From the NCBI GenBank assembly GCA_015063685.1, contig SVTR01000031.1:1-44437 (forward strand): 44,437 nucleotides of DNA, given 5' to 3'. Origin of the DNA: Oscillospiraceae bacterium. Lineage in GTDB: Bacteria; Bacillota; Clostridia; Oscillospirales; CAG-272. The notes under the pieces were generated by a model, which had not been told where the DNA came from, ran no database searches, and saw only the letters and a list, made by a program, of their open reading frames with translations. The stretch's first letter is position 1. Every line of letters begins with the position of its first letter. Both the position numbers and the translations under genes were made by a program. Below are positions 35,534-43,294 of the stretch, piece by piece.

Positions 35534-36349
35534 TCATTTCAAGTGGAGCATCTTGCGGATCAGCAACACCGCCAAGCCCAGGATCACCCACACCAGGGAT
35601 AGCAAAAAGACCAACATAAATAAAGCAAAGGTAGCGGCGCTGAAAAATTGCAAGCCGGCGGCGGTAGCAGTCATAGCCGATTCTCCCATCAGGGAGACCA
35701 CGACGGTGGCGACCAGCGTCAGCACAAGATATACAGGCACGCCACCCAGAGCACCCTTGATATCCAAGGGACTGAGGCTGATGTGCAAAGATACGGACAG
35801 CATGACGATGAGCGCTATGATCCTTCCCCAAAGGGGGATCCCACCGTCCGGCCATTCTTCCAGAAGATGGGGGATCATAGCGGCTCCTTCGCCCATCAGC
35901 GCCAGCAGCCCGCCTTCCTCCCCAACGAGCTCGGAAGCGTTTTCCGCATAGGTGCTCATGGTTTCAGGGAAGCAAATTACCATACAAAGGATCATGACTC
36001 CCAGGCCGCTGAAAACAGGACCCAGGCCAATGAAGATATTTCCCAACTGATGATAGGGATTTTTCGGGTTATACCTATGAGTGACATAGCCCAGCACGCC
36101 GTCGCGGTTTTGGGGACGCCACAAGGCGATCTCGTCGATTTTATGACCAAACAGGAGACACATGATAGCATGACCCATCTCATGCACGGGGGTACCCACG
36201 ATGGAGGTAGCCATCACCAACCCACGGCCAAAGCCCCTGCCCATGGCGTATTGAAACCACAGACGGCAAAGCCCTACCACGAGACCGCAGATCACGGGAA
36301 CGCCCAGGGTATAGAACAGGATTTGGAAAAACAGAAGCACATAAGGCAT
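35534..36349 (-). CDS. Membrane metalloprotease-like protein (HEMGH, M50-like)
   Basis: 271 aa with about six hydrophobic segments. A zinc-protease motif HEMGH lies at residues 56-60 in or next to a transmembrane segment (IVGTPVHEMGHAIMCLLFGH), as in site-2-type or DUF3267-like membrane proteases. A possible third ligand was not identified. I take the ATG at 36349 (MPYVLLFFQI), 11 bases after AAGGAG, over the ATG at 36370. It sits between tag and a DUF1934 gene with short gaps, in one operon. Function unknown. Confidence 0.75.
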   Translation of the reverse strand: MPYVLLFFQILFYTLGVPVICGLVVGLCRLWFQYAMGRGFGRGLVMATSIVGTPVHEMGHAIMCLLFGHKIDEIALWRPQNRDGVLGYVTHRYNPKNPYHQLGNIFIGLGPVFSGLGVMILCMVICFPETMSTYAENASELVGEEGGLLALMGEGAAMIPHLLEEWPDGGIPLWGRIIALIVMLSVSLHISLSPLDIKGALGGVPVYLVLTLVATVVVSLMGESAMTATAAGLQFFSAATFALFMLVFLLSLVWVILGLAVLLIRKMLHLK

Positions 36350-36406
36350 AGGACACAGGTCTCCTTTCATCAGTATTCGGAGGCGCGGACAGACAGTTGG
36401 TGGTGC

Positions 36407-37069
36407 TTACAAAAGCTCCAGCTCCATGCGGCATCGCTCAGCCTGAGCGCCGCGGATCTCAATGATATAATCCAGCACAAGGTGTCCCTCGGTCAAAAGG
36501 TTATTTTTGACGACCAGGCAATGAATGCCCACCTGGAAGGGCATATAGGGGGTCTCGTAGACGCAGATGGCACGGTGGTGGGGCTTGAAGGTCAGAGCGG
36601 TGGTCACACTGCCGCTTCGGATCAAATGGAGCAGATCCGGCTCGGAGGTATGGTAGGTCAGCACCGAATGGGCGCCGTCCATACCTGTCAGATCGGATTC
36701 GTCGTAAGCCAGGGAGACCTGGGCATACTCGCCGTCGGGACTGTATACCAACAATCCCTCAGAAAAAAGCTCCAGCTTTTCGAGACCCTCGTCATCGGCA
36801 GCATCGGGAGAAAGGCCGCGGGCCGAGCGGGCCATGCCGGGATCAGCAGGCCTGACGAAATAGTCCGCGTCCGTTTCATCGTCGGCAAAGATCCCCATAA
36901 GCAATTCCTCCTCAGGGGACACAGCATGGGGCTCCTCGGCGGGAGGAATACCGTGACTGATCCCCGTAGCGGAGCGGAGGATGGTATCAAACAGAGATTC
37001 AGCCACCTCATAGCGGTAAGAGACCATCTTGATACGGACTGGTGTTTGAGATTGGTTGTTGTAGGACAT
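36407..37069 (-). CDS. DUF1934 domain protein (YwiB-like beta barrel)
   Basis: 220 aa. Residues 100-220 match the DUF1934/YwiB calycin-like pattern: VSLAYDESDLTG, SVLTYHTSEPDLLHLIRSG, HHRAICVYETPYMPFQVGIHCLVVKNNL and GHLVLDYIIEIRGAQAERCRMEL. About 100 acidic residues (low complexity, Glu/Asp/Ala/Pro) are inserted or fused near the N terminus. The ATG at 37069 follows AAAGGAG. Ligand and role are unknown. Cytoplasmic. Confidence 0.8.
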   Translation of the reverse strand: MSYNNQSQTPVRIKMVSYRYEVAESLFDTILRSATGISHGIPPAEEPHAVSPEEELLMGIFADDETDADYFVRPADPGMARSARGLSPDAADDEGLEKLELFSEGLLVYSPDGEYAQVSLAYDESDLTGMDGAHSVLTYHTSEPDLLHLIRSGSVTTALTFKPHHRAICVYETPYMPFQVGIHCLVVKNNLLTEGHLVLDYIIEIRGAQAERCRMELELL

Positions 37070-37135
37070 GGTAACTCCTTTGGGTAAAATCAAGACACAA
37101 TTCGCCTCGTTGCTCTGGGCGTTTCAGAAAGCAGC

Positions 37136-38533
37136 TTACAGCTTTTCAGCCTTCACCACACGACGGTCATGGGTGCGATCGCCAAAGAAAATATTATGCT
37201 CTCCGTCGGCGTATTCCCCTTCCCCGCTCTGGTTATCGTAGGGATCCATGCGACAAAGCGCTTTGTCAGGTGTGAGAGGCTGCTGGAACTCGTTGGAGGC
37301 CACCAGGCGGAAGGGATCGAGATTGCCGAAGTAATGCTCACGGCGAACCGTATTATGGCTGCGTGCCGCCCCCTCGCCGTAGGAGGGGTCGCAGTACAGC
37401 CAGCCGTAGGGGGCAACGTAGAACATACACCAGTCGTGGCTGCCGATGCCATCGGGACGGCAGGAGCTGCCCGATTGCCATTTGGCGGGAATGCCCAAAG
37501 CACGGCACAGGGTGATAAAGACCAGCGCCATCGTACCGCAATCGCCGTATCGGTTGACCATAACAAATTCGGGGATATTCTCAATGAGCAGGTAGTCTCG
37601 GACATAGGAATAGCGCACGTTGTCGCAGATCCAATCATAAATTCGCTTGGCGATCAGCAAGGGATCGGTCTCCTCCCCCTTGATCTCGTTGGCCAACGCC
37701 AGCACCGTGGGGGTAAAGCGAATATGAGGATACTGCTCCGAGGTGTATTTTTCCAGATCCTCCGCCGACAGTCCCAGCCCAGCGGGAAGACCCGTGGGAG
37801 TGTGACCCGAAAGATCGGTATACTTTGCCTTTTGCACAAAGGAGAACCGAACCGAATAGGTGGCCCCTGCCTCACAGGGCACCTCCATGAAGGCGGTGCG
37901 GTGCACGTCTCCCGTAATCGTGACGGGATGAGAGGAGGAGATCAGCTTGATCTCGTCGGCAGGCTGGGTGTCACAGGCCACGGGATAGGGGAACCACAGC
38001 CGCAGGGTCTCACCCACGCGCTCGGCATGGGGCTCCAGCTTGATCCATTCCTCCACCTCGTAGCGATAGGAAAGACTTCCCTCCTTTTGCATGGCGAGAA
38101 TATGCTCGTGACCGCTTTGCGAGCTGTCAGCCGCTTTGTGCTCGGGATCACCGAAGGCCATCATTTCATCGCCGTGGCGGTTGCAAGCGTTGGTGATCGC
38201 CTGGTATTGGAAATGACGGACACCCTTTTTCAGAATAAAATCAAGATTTCCCTTTTCGATAAGCAGATCCGCAATATGATCGGGCACAGCCGGGTAGCGC
38301 TCACGGAGGGCTGACACGAATTGCGTCTCTGTCAGCTCGTAGTCGCTGAGGAGCTGCTCGGCAAAAATCCGCTGGATCTCCAGGCGCTTGCGCTGGGACT
38401 CAGGTAAGGACTTTTTCAACCAGCGGTGGATACAAGCCAGCTCACCTTCAAAATCTCCGGAATAATGGTACATTTTCACTTCTTCCGGCAAAGATACGGA
38501 CAAAAAGGGCAAACGATTCATGGGCAGATACAT
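37136..38533 (-). CDS. Transglutaminase-like cysteine protease-fold protein
   Basis: 465 aa. The C-terminal half (about residues 270-420) is a transglutaminase-like domain. NRYGDCGTMALVFITLCRALGIPAKW carries Cys332, GSHDWCMFYV His366 and GWLYCDPSYG Asp382, a complete catalytic triad. The N-terminal 260 residues combine a helical region and a beta region and are not recognised. No signal peptide is seen, so it appears cytoplasmic. The ATG at 38533 follows GGAGG by six bases. First gene of the operon that continues to the lipase. Activity could be proteolysis, amide transfer or peptide processing. Confidence 0.85.
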   Translation of the reverse strand: MYLPMNRLPFLSVSLPEEVKMYHYSGDFEGELACIHRWLKKSLPESQRKRLEIQRIFAEQLLSDYELTETQFVSALRERYPAVPDHIADLLIEKGNLDFILKKGVRHFQYQAITNACNRHGDEMMAFGDPEHKAADSSQSGHEHILAMQKEGSLSYRYEVEEWIKLEPHAERVGETLRLWFPYPVACDTQPADEIKLISSSHPVTITGDVHRTAFMEVPCEAGATYSVRFSFVQKAKYTDLSGHTPTGLPAGLGLSAEDLEKYTSEQYPHIRFTPTVLALANEIKGEETDPLLIAKRIYDWICDNVRYSYVRDYLLIENIPEFVMVNRYGDCGTMALVFITLCRALGIPAKWQSGSSCRPDGIGSHDWCMFYVAPYGWLYCDPSYGEGAARSHNTVRREHYFGNLDPFRLVASNEFQQPLTPDKALCRMDPYDNQSGEGEYADGEHNIFFGDRTHDRRVVKAEKL

Positions 38534-38564
38534 CACACACCTCCGGTGGCTTTTTTCTATGCAT

Positions 38565-38593
38565 ATCATATCACAAATTTCTAAAAAATGCAA
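38565..38593 (-). promoter_or_regulatory. Promoter of the transglutaminase-to-lipase operon
   Basis: On the minus strand TTGCAT (38593-38588), 17 bp and TATGAT (38570-38565), 32 bp before the ATG. Confidence 0.75.
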
Positions 38594-38653
38594 GTAGTGA
38601 AGCGCGATTCGGGACAAATTGTTGTTCGTGCTACTTTAAATGACGAAAAGCCT

Positions 38654-38682
38654 TTGACAAACCGTGCCGGCTATGCTATAAT
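38654..38682 (+). promoter_or_regulatory. Perfect-consensus upstream promoter
   Basis: TTGACA (38654-38659), 17 bp, TATAAT (38677-38682). It lies about 100 bp before the MerR gene and reads toward it, so it probably gives a second, constitutive transcript. Confidence 0.8.
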
Positions 38683-38726
38683 ACAAAGGAATCCCCCAAT
38701 TTTTTGCGTTTTTTCCAAAAAACCTC

Positions 38727-38757
38727 TTGACTTTACAGCCAACTATAATGTTATAAT
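38727..38757 (+). promoter_or_regulatory. MerR-type promoter with 19-bp spacer
   Basis: TTGACT (38727-38732) and TATAAT (38752-38757) are 19 bp apart, the stretched spacing that MerR activators correct by DNA twisting. ATGTTAT and ATAACAT (38748-38768) form a dyad over the -10 and start region. A competing TATAAT at 38744 is too close to the -35. Confidence 0.65.
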
Positions 38758-38784
38758 CATGATAACATCAGTTTGGAGGTATTC

Positions 38785-39927
38785 ATGCTTAAGATCGGAG
38801 AATTTGCCCGCATCTGCCACGTCAGCACCCAGACCCTTCGCTACTATCACGCCGAGGGGGTCTTGTGCGCAGACCGGATCGATCCGCAGACGGGCTACAG
38901 ATACTATAAAACCGAAAAGATCAAAACCTTCGGGGAGATCCAGACCCTCAAGCAAGCGGGCTTTTCCCTGGAGGAGATCAAGATCCTGATGGGAGGATCC
39001 GAGGAAGCGCGAATGGTCATGCTGGCCAGAAAGCGCACCGCCCTGACCGAGGATCGAAACAGGATCGACGCCTCCCTGGCCCTTGTGGAGCGTTTGGGTC
39101 ACCGCCAGGAGATTCTTGGGGAGTTGACCAGATACCAAGCTCTGACTGCGGATTTCGAAAATGATCCCGAGGTCATCGGACGCTGGCGTCTCATGGGACA
39201 GGTACGCACCCAGATCCCCGAGACCTGGGGAAACCCCAAGCCGCCTTCCGACACGGTCATGGATGAATTTGTCTGCCTTCCCGGGGGGAGTATGTGGTGG
39301 AATATCCTCTGGAGCCGTGGGGTGATATACTGCTTTTATCAGTTCATGGATACCGTCGTGCCCAATGAGTATCAGCTCCATGATGTCGAAGGTCACCGCT
39401 ACATGACCCTGCGGTGGATCGGATATAACTGTCTTACCAAGGGCAGCGACTCCATCATTCTTCTCTACAAGCAGGAATCCAACCGAGCCTACACGCCGAG
39501 AGAATCTCAGACAAGACGCGACAGAACCGATTTCCCCTACATCCCCGATCCCTCTTTGCAGGGCACCTGGGAGACTGTGGCATACGTTGACACCCCTGAA
39601 AATTTTTCTCCGTCGAATCCCTTGGATCCTTCGGTGCTTCAATACGTCACGGCCATCACCTTCTACGAGCGGGGCATCTGCAAGCGGCATCTGCGCCATG
39701 ACGGCCGTGCCTTCTCCCGTCAACTGGAATATACCGCTTCAGGCATGGGCACCTTCCGAGGCTACATCATCAACCAGCAGGATGAGGCTGCCGAGGGATA
39801 TCTAATCCGCGAGCTTGACGGAGTTTCCTATTTGTTCATCCAGCACAAGTCGGGAGATTATTTCTTCGGCGGGATGGAGCCTAAATATTACGTATTCAGA
39901 AAGGTGGACGAAGGTACGGCACCGTAA
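38785..39927 (+). CDS. MerR family transcriptional regulator with large effector domain
   Basis: The N-terminal winged helix (LKIGEFARICHVSTQTLRYYHAEGVLCADRIDPQTGYRYY) and following coiled coil are MerR/BmrR-like. The remaining 250 residues hold a GyrI/BmrR-like effector region (PGGSMWWNIL, HRYMTLRW), then TWETVAYVDTPENF. The tail is a YITFYERG-type lipocalin-like domain (GTFRGYIINQ, YLFIQHKSGDYFFGGMEPKYYVF). The ATG at 38785 is six bases after GGAGG; the TTG at 38773 has no site. Likely senses a small hydrophobic ligand and activates its own operon, including two membrane proteins downstream. Confidence 0.88.
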   Translation: MLKIGEFARICHVSTQTLRYYHAEGVLCADRIDPQTGYRYYKTEKIKTFGEIQTLKQAGFSLEEIKILMGGSEEARMVMLARKRTALTEDRNRIDASLALVERLGHRQEILGELTRYQALTADFENDPEVIGRWRLMGQVRTQIPETWGNPKPPSDTVMDEFVCLPGGSMWWNILWSRGVIYCFYQFMDTVVPNEYQLHDVEGHRYMTLRWIGYNCLTKGSDSIILLYKQESNRAYTPRESQTRRDRTDFPYIPDPSLQGTWETVAYVDTPENFSPSNPLDPSVLQYVTAITFYERGICKRHLRHDGRAFSRQLEYTASGMGTFRGYIINQQDEAAEGYLIRELDGVSYLFIQHKSGDYFFGGMEPKYYVFRKVDEGTAP

Positions 39928-39990
39928 GCCCTGCAACGACCGATCTTCCTCCCCTGCGCTGTATATCACAACCATCAAAGGAGCCTTACC

Positions 39991-40548
39991 ATGAAGATCC
40001 GTCCCATCAAAATCGCCGTTCATTCTTTTCTGTTCCATTTACTGTACACCGCTATCTCGTGGTTGTTCTTTTCCTTTTTCATGGCAGGCACCCACAACCA
40101 GATGATCGTGGACGAAATGTTTTCCACGCTCCGATGGAGCATGTTTGGATTTTCCCTGGTGACGTTTCTCATTTATGAATTTATCATCGCCTATGCCTAT
40201 TTCAAGAACACGAGTCGCAAAAGGGAGTATCTCGCCTATACCGAGGGTGGCGTCACCGACGAGCGCGCCGCCGAGATCCGCAAGCTTTCCCTGAAGGAAG
40301 CCCTGCTCATGACCCTCCCCGCTCTCCTCGTTCAACTGCCCATAGCCCTGTTTTATACAGGATTCGGCTACGGCTATGCCAACGCTTTGGGCTTTGAGAG
40401 ATTCTTCATTGGCTGGATCGGCTTTTATCAGCCTTGGGGAAACGCCTTTTTGGGTATGCTCATCAATCTCGGACCGGTGTTTCTTTTCAGTCTTGCCGCC
40501 CGCATCCTGTCCCACGGGCGCTGGGAGAAAAACAGAATACGAAAATAA
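39991..40548 (+). CDS. Hypothetical four-helix membrane protein in MerR operon
   Basis: 185 aa with about four hydrophobic segments (near residues 10-32, 48-70, 105-125 and 145-170). A charged loop lies in the middle (KNTSRKREYLAYTEGGVTDERAAEIRK). Not recognised. AAAGGAG precedes the ATG. 63 bp after the MerR gene and 12 bp before the next, so it is likely part of the MerR regulon. Confidence 0.75.
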   Translation: MKIRPIKIAVHSFLFHLLYTAISWLFFSFFMAGTHNQMIVDEMFSTLRWSMFGFSLVTFLIYEFIIAYAYFKNTSRKREYLAYTEGGVTDERAAEIRKLSLKEALLMTLPALLVQLPIALFYTGFGYGYANALGFERFFIGWIGFYQPWGNAFLGMLINLGPVFLFSLAARILSHGRWEKNRIRK

Positions 40549-40560
40549 GGAGATCATCTT

Positions 40561-41121
40561 ATGTATAAGCGCATCGAAAAAAAGATCAAATGGCGAGTCG
40601 TTCAAAAGATCGCCCTCCTGCTTCTTCTGGCCGCCGGAATCACCGTTCTGCTCATCACGTCCTTTAAGTTCTGCGATCTTGCCGAGAAAATCTTCTCCAT
40701 CCTCCTTTCCGTCGTCATCTATGTATTTTTGTTTTTCAAGGTAAAACTGATCCCTCTGCTTAGGGATACAACCTGGACGGGCACCGTGGACAGCCGAGCC
40801 TGCAAGAAAAAGATGATCTTCAAGGGGATTGCCAGACCTCACGCCGAGGAGCACATGTACGCCTATTGGAAGGTGCACAAGGATGGTGGCGAGGATATCA
40901 TCCTGTCCTACGACACCGAGGACATAGCTGATGACTATTTCCACACAGGCGACCGTGTGCGTCACTTCAAGGGCGCCAAGTATATCGTGCTGGCTAATCC
41001 CGAGGAGGACAACGAAAATCTGATCTGTCCCCTTTGCGGCAAGCTGGTCATGAAGCCCGAATGTTCTTTTTGCCGGATCGATTTTTCCATGCCACCCGAA
41101 GATAAGGGTATAGCATCTTAA
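40561..41121 (+). CDS. Hypothetical membrane protein with C-terminal zinc-ribbon motif
   Basis: 186 aa. Two hydrophobic segments (about residues 17-35 and 43-60) are followed by a soluble domain. It ends in CPLCGKLVMKPECSFC, two CxxC knuckles 8 residues apart that should bind zinc. The middle (TGTVDSRACKKKM, MYAYWKVHKDGGEDIILSYDTED, GDRVRHFKGAKYIV) resembles an OB- or SH3-like beta domain. No function proposed. GGAGATC precedes the ATG. Third gene of the MerR operon. Confidence 0.75.
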   Translation: MYKRIEKKIKWRVVQKIALLLLLAAGITVLLITSFKFCDLAEKIFSILLSVVIYVFLFFKVKLIPLLRDTTWTGTVDSRACKKKMIFKGIARPHAEEHMYAYWKVHKDGGEDIILSYDTEDIADDYFHTGDRVRHFKGAKYIVLANPEEDNENLICPLCGKLVMKPECSFCRIDFSMPPEDKGIAS

Positions 41122-41204
41122 TCATCTGCGTAAAGGCACTGATTTCCCTGCTTCCCTGCTTCTCAAAAAAATTCAAAAAATCGAAAAAATCTTCAAAAAA
41201 CCTC

Positions 41205-41233
41205 TTGACAAACTCGAAGCAGTATGATATAAT
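41205..41233 (+). promoter_or_regulatory. Consensus promoter of tRNA-Glu
   Basis: TTGACA (41205-41210), 17 bp, TATAAT (41228-41233), 22 bp upstream of the mature tRNA. Confidence 0.9.
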
Positions 41234-41254
41234 ATGCAAGTCGTCAGGACAGAC

Positions 41255-41329
41255 GGCCCGTTGGTCAAGCGGTCAAGACGCTAGCCTCTCACGCTGGAAA
41301 CATGGGTTCGATTCCCGTACGGGTCACCA
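41255..41329 (+). tRNA. tRNA-Glu (anticodon CTC)
   Basis: 75 nt with encoded CCA. The acceptor stem GGCCCGT pairs with ACGGGTC (one G-T). The anticodon stem CTAGC/GCTGG encloses CTCTCAC, giving anticodon CTC. The T arm is ATGGG-TTCGATT-CCCGT. All arms fold normally. The anticodon reads GAG; a TTC isoacceptor would be expected elsewhere. Confidence 0.93.
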
Positions 41330-41373
41330 AAACAACAAAAGGAGCACTCAAAAGTGCTCCTTTTGTTGTTTTG
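41330..41373 (+). terminator. Terminator directly after tRNA-Glu
   Basis: AACAACAAAAGGAGCAC and GTGCTCCTTTTGTTGTT pair perfectly over TCAAAA, starting at the base after CCA. Confidence 0.92.
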
Positions 41374-41375
41374 CA

Positions 41376-41534
41376 GATTCGTCTTGTGAAGCTGAGCCCT
41401 GCAAAGCCCCATGGCTTTGCTCGCGTGTGCAAAATTTGTTGCGACTACAACTTACCCTGGCACACGCAGGGGTTCAGATTCCCGTTCGGGTCACCAAAAA
41501 ATAAAAGGAGCACTCAAAAGTGCTCTTTTTGTTT
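41376..41534 (+). repeat. tRNA-3'-end module A
   Basis: GATTCGTCTTGTGAAGCTGA, then hairpin GCAAAGCC-CCAT-GGCTTTGC, then a long-range stem GCGTGTGC...GCACACGC. Next is GGGGTTCAGATTCCCG and CGGGTCACCA (41469-41496), which copies the tRNA-Glu 3' end with one inserted base in the T loop. It closes with the same terminator hairpin GGAGCACTCAAAAGTGCTC. It is not a complete tRNA. Confidence 0.85.
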
Positions 41535-41540
41535 TTTGTC

Positions 41541-41661
41541 GATTCGTCTTGTGAAGCTGAGCCCCGCAAAGCCCCGAGGCTTTGCTCGCGTGTGCAAAAT
41601 TTGTTGCGACTACAACTTACCCTGGCACACGCAGGGGTTCAGATTCCCGTACGGGTCACCA
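41541..41661 (+). repeat. tRNA-3'-end module B
   Basis: Second copy of module A, 165 bp downstream and about 95 percent identical by eye. The first hairpin loop is changed (CCGA for CCAT) while the stem is kept. Ends in a tRNA-like CCCGTACGGGTCACCA (41646-41661). Confidence 0.85.
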
Positions 41662-41698
41662 AAAAGGAAGAGACAACCCTGTTGTCCCTTCCTTTTTT
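41661..41698. terminator. Bidirectional terminator
   Basis: AAAAAGGAAGAGACAAC and GTTGTCCCTTCCTTTTTT form a stem with one mismatch. It closes module B and lies just after the convergent hydrolase gene. Confidence 0.85.
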
Positions 41699-41709
41699 CG
41701 CTTATTCGC

Positions 41710-43197
41710 TTATATCGTCGGCGCTTGCGTCGCTACGGCACTCATCCAGCCCACATATTCATCCAGAAAATTTTCAGCCTGCTTGACCATTCGAACCGAA
41801 ACCGTTTTGTCGTCACGGAATCCAAAGACCATGGCCAGATTACCGAAATATTTATCAATGATCTGCACACGAACACGCAGCTTGCGCTCCTCAGGCCAAT
41901 CGGCGCTGAAGGCGGCGCGATAGGTATGTCCGGGCACCACCTCGTTGCCCACCAGATCCGAGTAGCCTTCCTGGGGGAACTGCGCGAATACGTTATGCCC
42001 GAACCCCAGGGGCATACATTTGATGCCTTGGGCATTCTCATAGTGGAAACGACCCTCGTCGCCCTCAAATTCCAGCCGGAACCACTTGATTCCCATAGGA
42101 TTCTCGTAAGCCGTAAAGGTCACCCCGTTGATCTCCTTGGAGAAGGGGCTGGTTTTCTTTCCCGTCAAACAGAACAGCTCCCTTCCCTGCAGCCATGCTT
42201 CTAGGGCTTGGTACGCCTGCTCGTCGGGAGGCAGGGGGGCGCCGTCATCGCTTATGTGATCCAGAATGTTGTGATACAACGCCTCAAAGACCTGCTCGCT
42301 ATCGTGAGGATTGCCCTGGGTATCGGCATTGATCACAAAGATCAGATCGTGGCAAGGGTCGCAGAACCCAAACTGAGAGCCCATACCGAAGGTAGTAAAG
42401 CATGCCCGCGGCATGCCCCAGATCTGATAGCCGTAGCTAAAGGTATCAAAGCCCACAAAATCGTAATTGCTGTTGCAAACTCTCATGGTGGTGGCTTCCT
42501 TGATATAGTCCTCGTTCAGATAACGCTTGCCGTTAAAGGTGCCTCGATTCAAAAGGAAGCGGACAAACAAAAGAAGATCTCTCGATGTGCACATGATACC
42601 TGAATCCCCCCAGGAATGGCCGCCCGGAGACTTCAGACAATAGGCATCCTTGGAAAAGCCTATGTCGTCCAACACCTTTTCCTGGAGATATTTCAAAAAA
42701 GGCTTGCCTGTGAGACGTTCCACGATCACGTTGAGCATGAAGGATCCGTTACTGTCGTAATCAAACAACGTGCCCGGATTTTTCATAAAAGGGTACTCAA
42801 AATATGCCGCGACACGATCCGTGACCTCCGGTCTGAACCAGTTGATGCCCGGCATGGCGGTCTCCATGGTCAAAAGATCACGTATGGTGGAGCCGTGATG
42901 AACCGCGCCTTCCTTTTCCAGATAATCGGGGAAAAATTTGGCAATGGGGTCATCCAGGGAGAGAAGACCGTCCTGCTCACAAAAGCCGATGGCCATGGAC
43001 ACAAAGGTTTTGGATGTGGAGTACATACGGTGTTGAAAATCCTTCTGGAAGGGGGCGTAATAGCACTCAGAAAAAATGGCGTCACCTCTTGCCAGTATTA
43101 CACTGTGGACAGGCAAATGATAAGCCTCAAGAGTCTCGTAAAAACGGCGGACGTGGGCAGAGGATATTCCTGCCTCCTCGGGTGTACAGATACGCAT
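41710..43197 (-). CDS. Serine hydrolase of the class C beta-lactamase / DD-peptidase-like family
   Basis: 495 aa. MYSTSKTFVSMAIG contains the S-x-x-K nucleophile motif (Ser60-Lys63), LLTMETAMPG the following region and FDYDSNGSFML the Tyr/Asn motif near 147-150. A HSWGDSGIMCTSRDLLLF segment matches the family. About 150 C-terminal residues form an added beta-rich domain. No signal peptide is seen, so it is probably a cytoplasmic esterase, amidase or peptidase rather than a resistance enzyme. AGGAGG-like GAGGAAACG precedes the ATG. The stop lies just beyond the bidirectional terminator. Confidence 0.86.
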   Translation of the reverse strand: MRICTPEEAGISSAHVRRFYETLEAYHLPVHSVILARGDAIFSECYYAPFQKDFQHRMYSTSKTFVSMAIGFCEQDGLLSLDDPIAKFFPDYLEKEGAVHHGSTIRDLLTMETAMPGINWFRPEVTDRVAAYFEYPFMKNPGTLFDYDSNGSFMLNVIVERLTGKPFLKYLQEKVLDDIGFSKDAYCLKSPGGHSWGDSGIMCTSRDLLLFVRFLLNRGTFNGKRYLNEDYIKEATTMRVCNSNYDFVGFDTFSYGYQIWGMPRACFTTFGMGSQFGFCDPCHDLIFVINADTQGNPHDSEQVFEALYHNILDHISDDGAPLPPDEQAYQALEAWLQGRELFCLTGKKTSPFSKEINGVTFTAYENPMGIKWFRLEFEGDEGRFHYENAQGIKCMPLGFGHNVFAQFPQEGYSDLVGNEVVPGHTYRAAFSADWPEERKLRVRVQIIDKYFGNLAMVFGFRDDKTVSVRMVKQAENFLDEYVGWMSAVATQAPTI

Positions 43198-43294
43198 ACG
43201 TTTCCTCCTGTGTTTGGTATTGCAGTCGGTTGGTTCTTGATCACGATATTTACGTGATCAGGGTACAAGGCTATTTGACATGATGATTCACGGG

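Noticed and set aside
38616..38626. AAATTGTTGTT at 38616 as another member of the repeat family
   Set aside because: Only 11 bases match, the hairpin and downstream unit are absent, and no partner end is nearby.
41302..42204. Open frame running through the tRNA and both tRNA-3'-end modules
   Set aside because: It crosses a tRNA gene, two terminators and the end of the convergent hydrolase. The peptide repeat in it merely reflects the DNA repeat.
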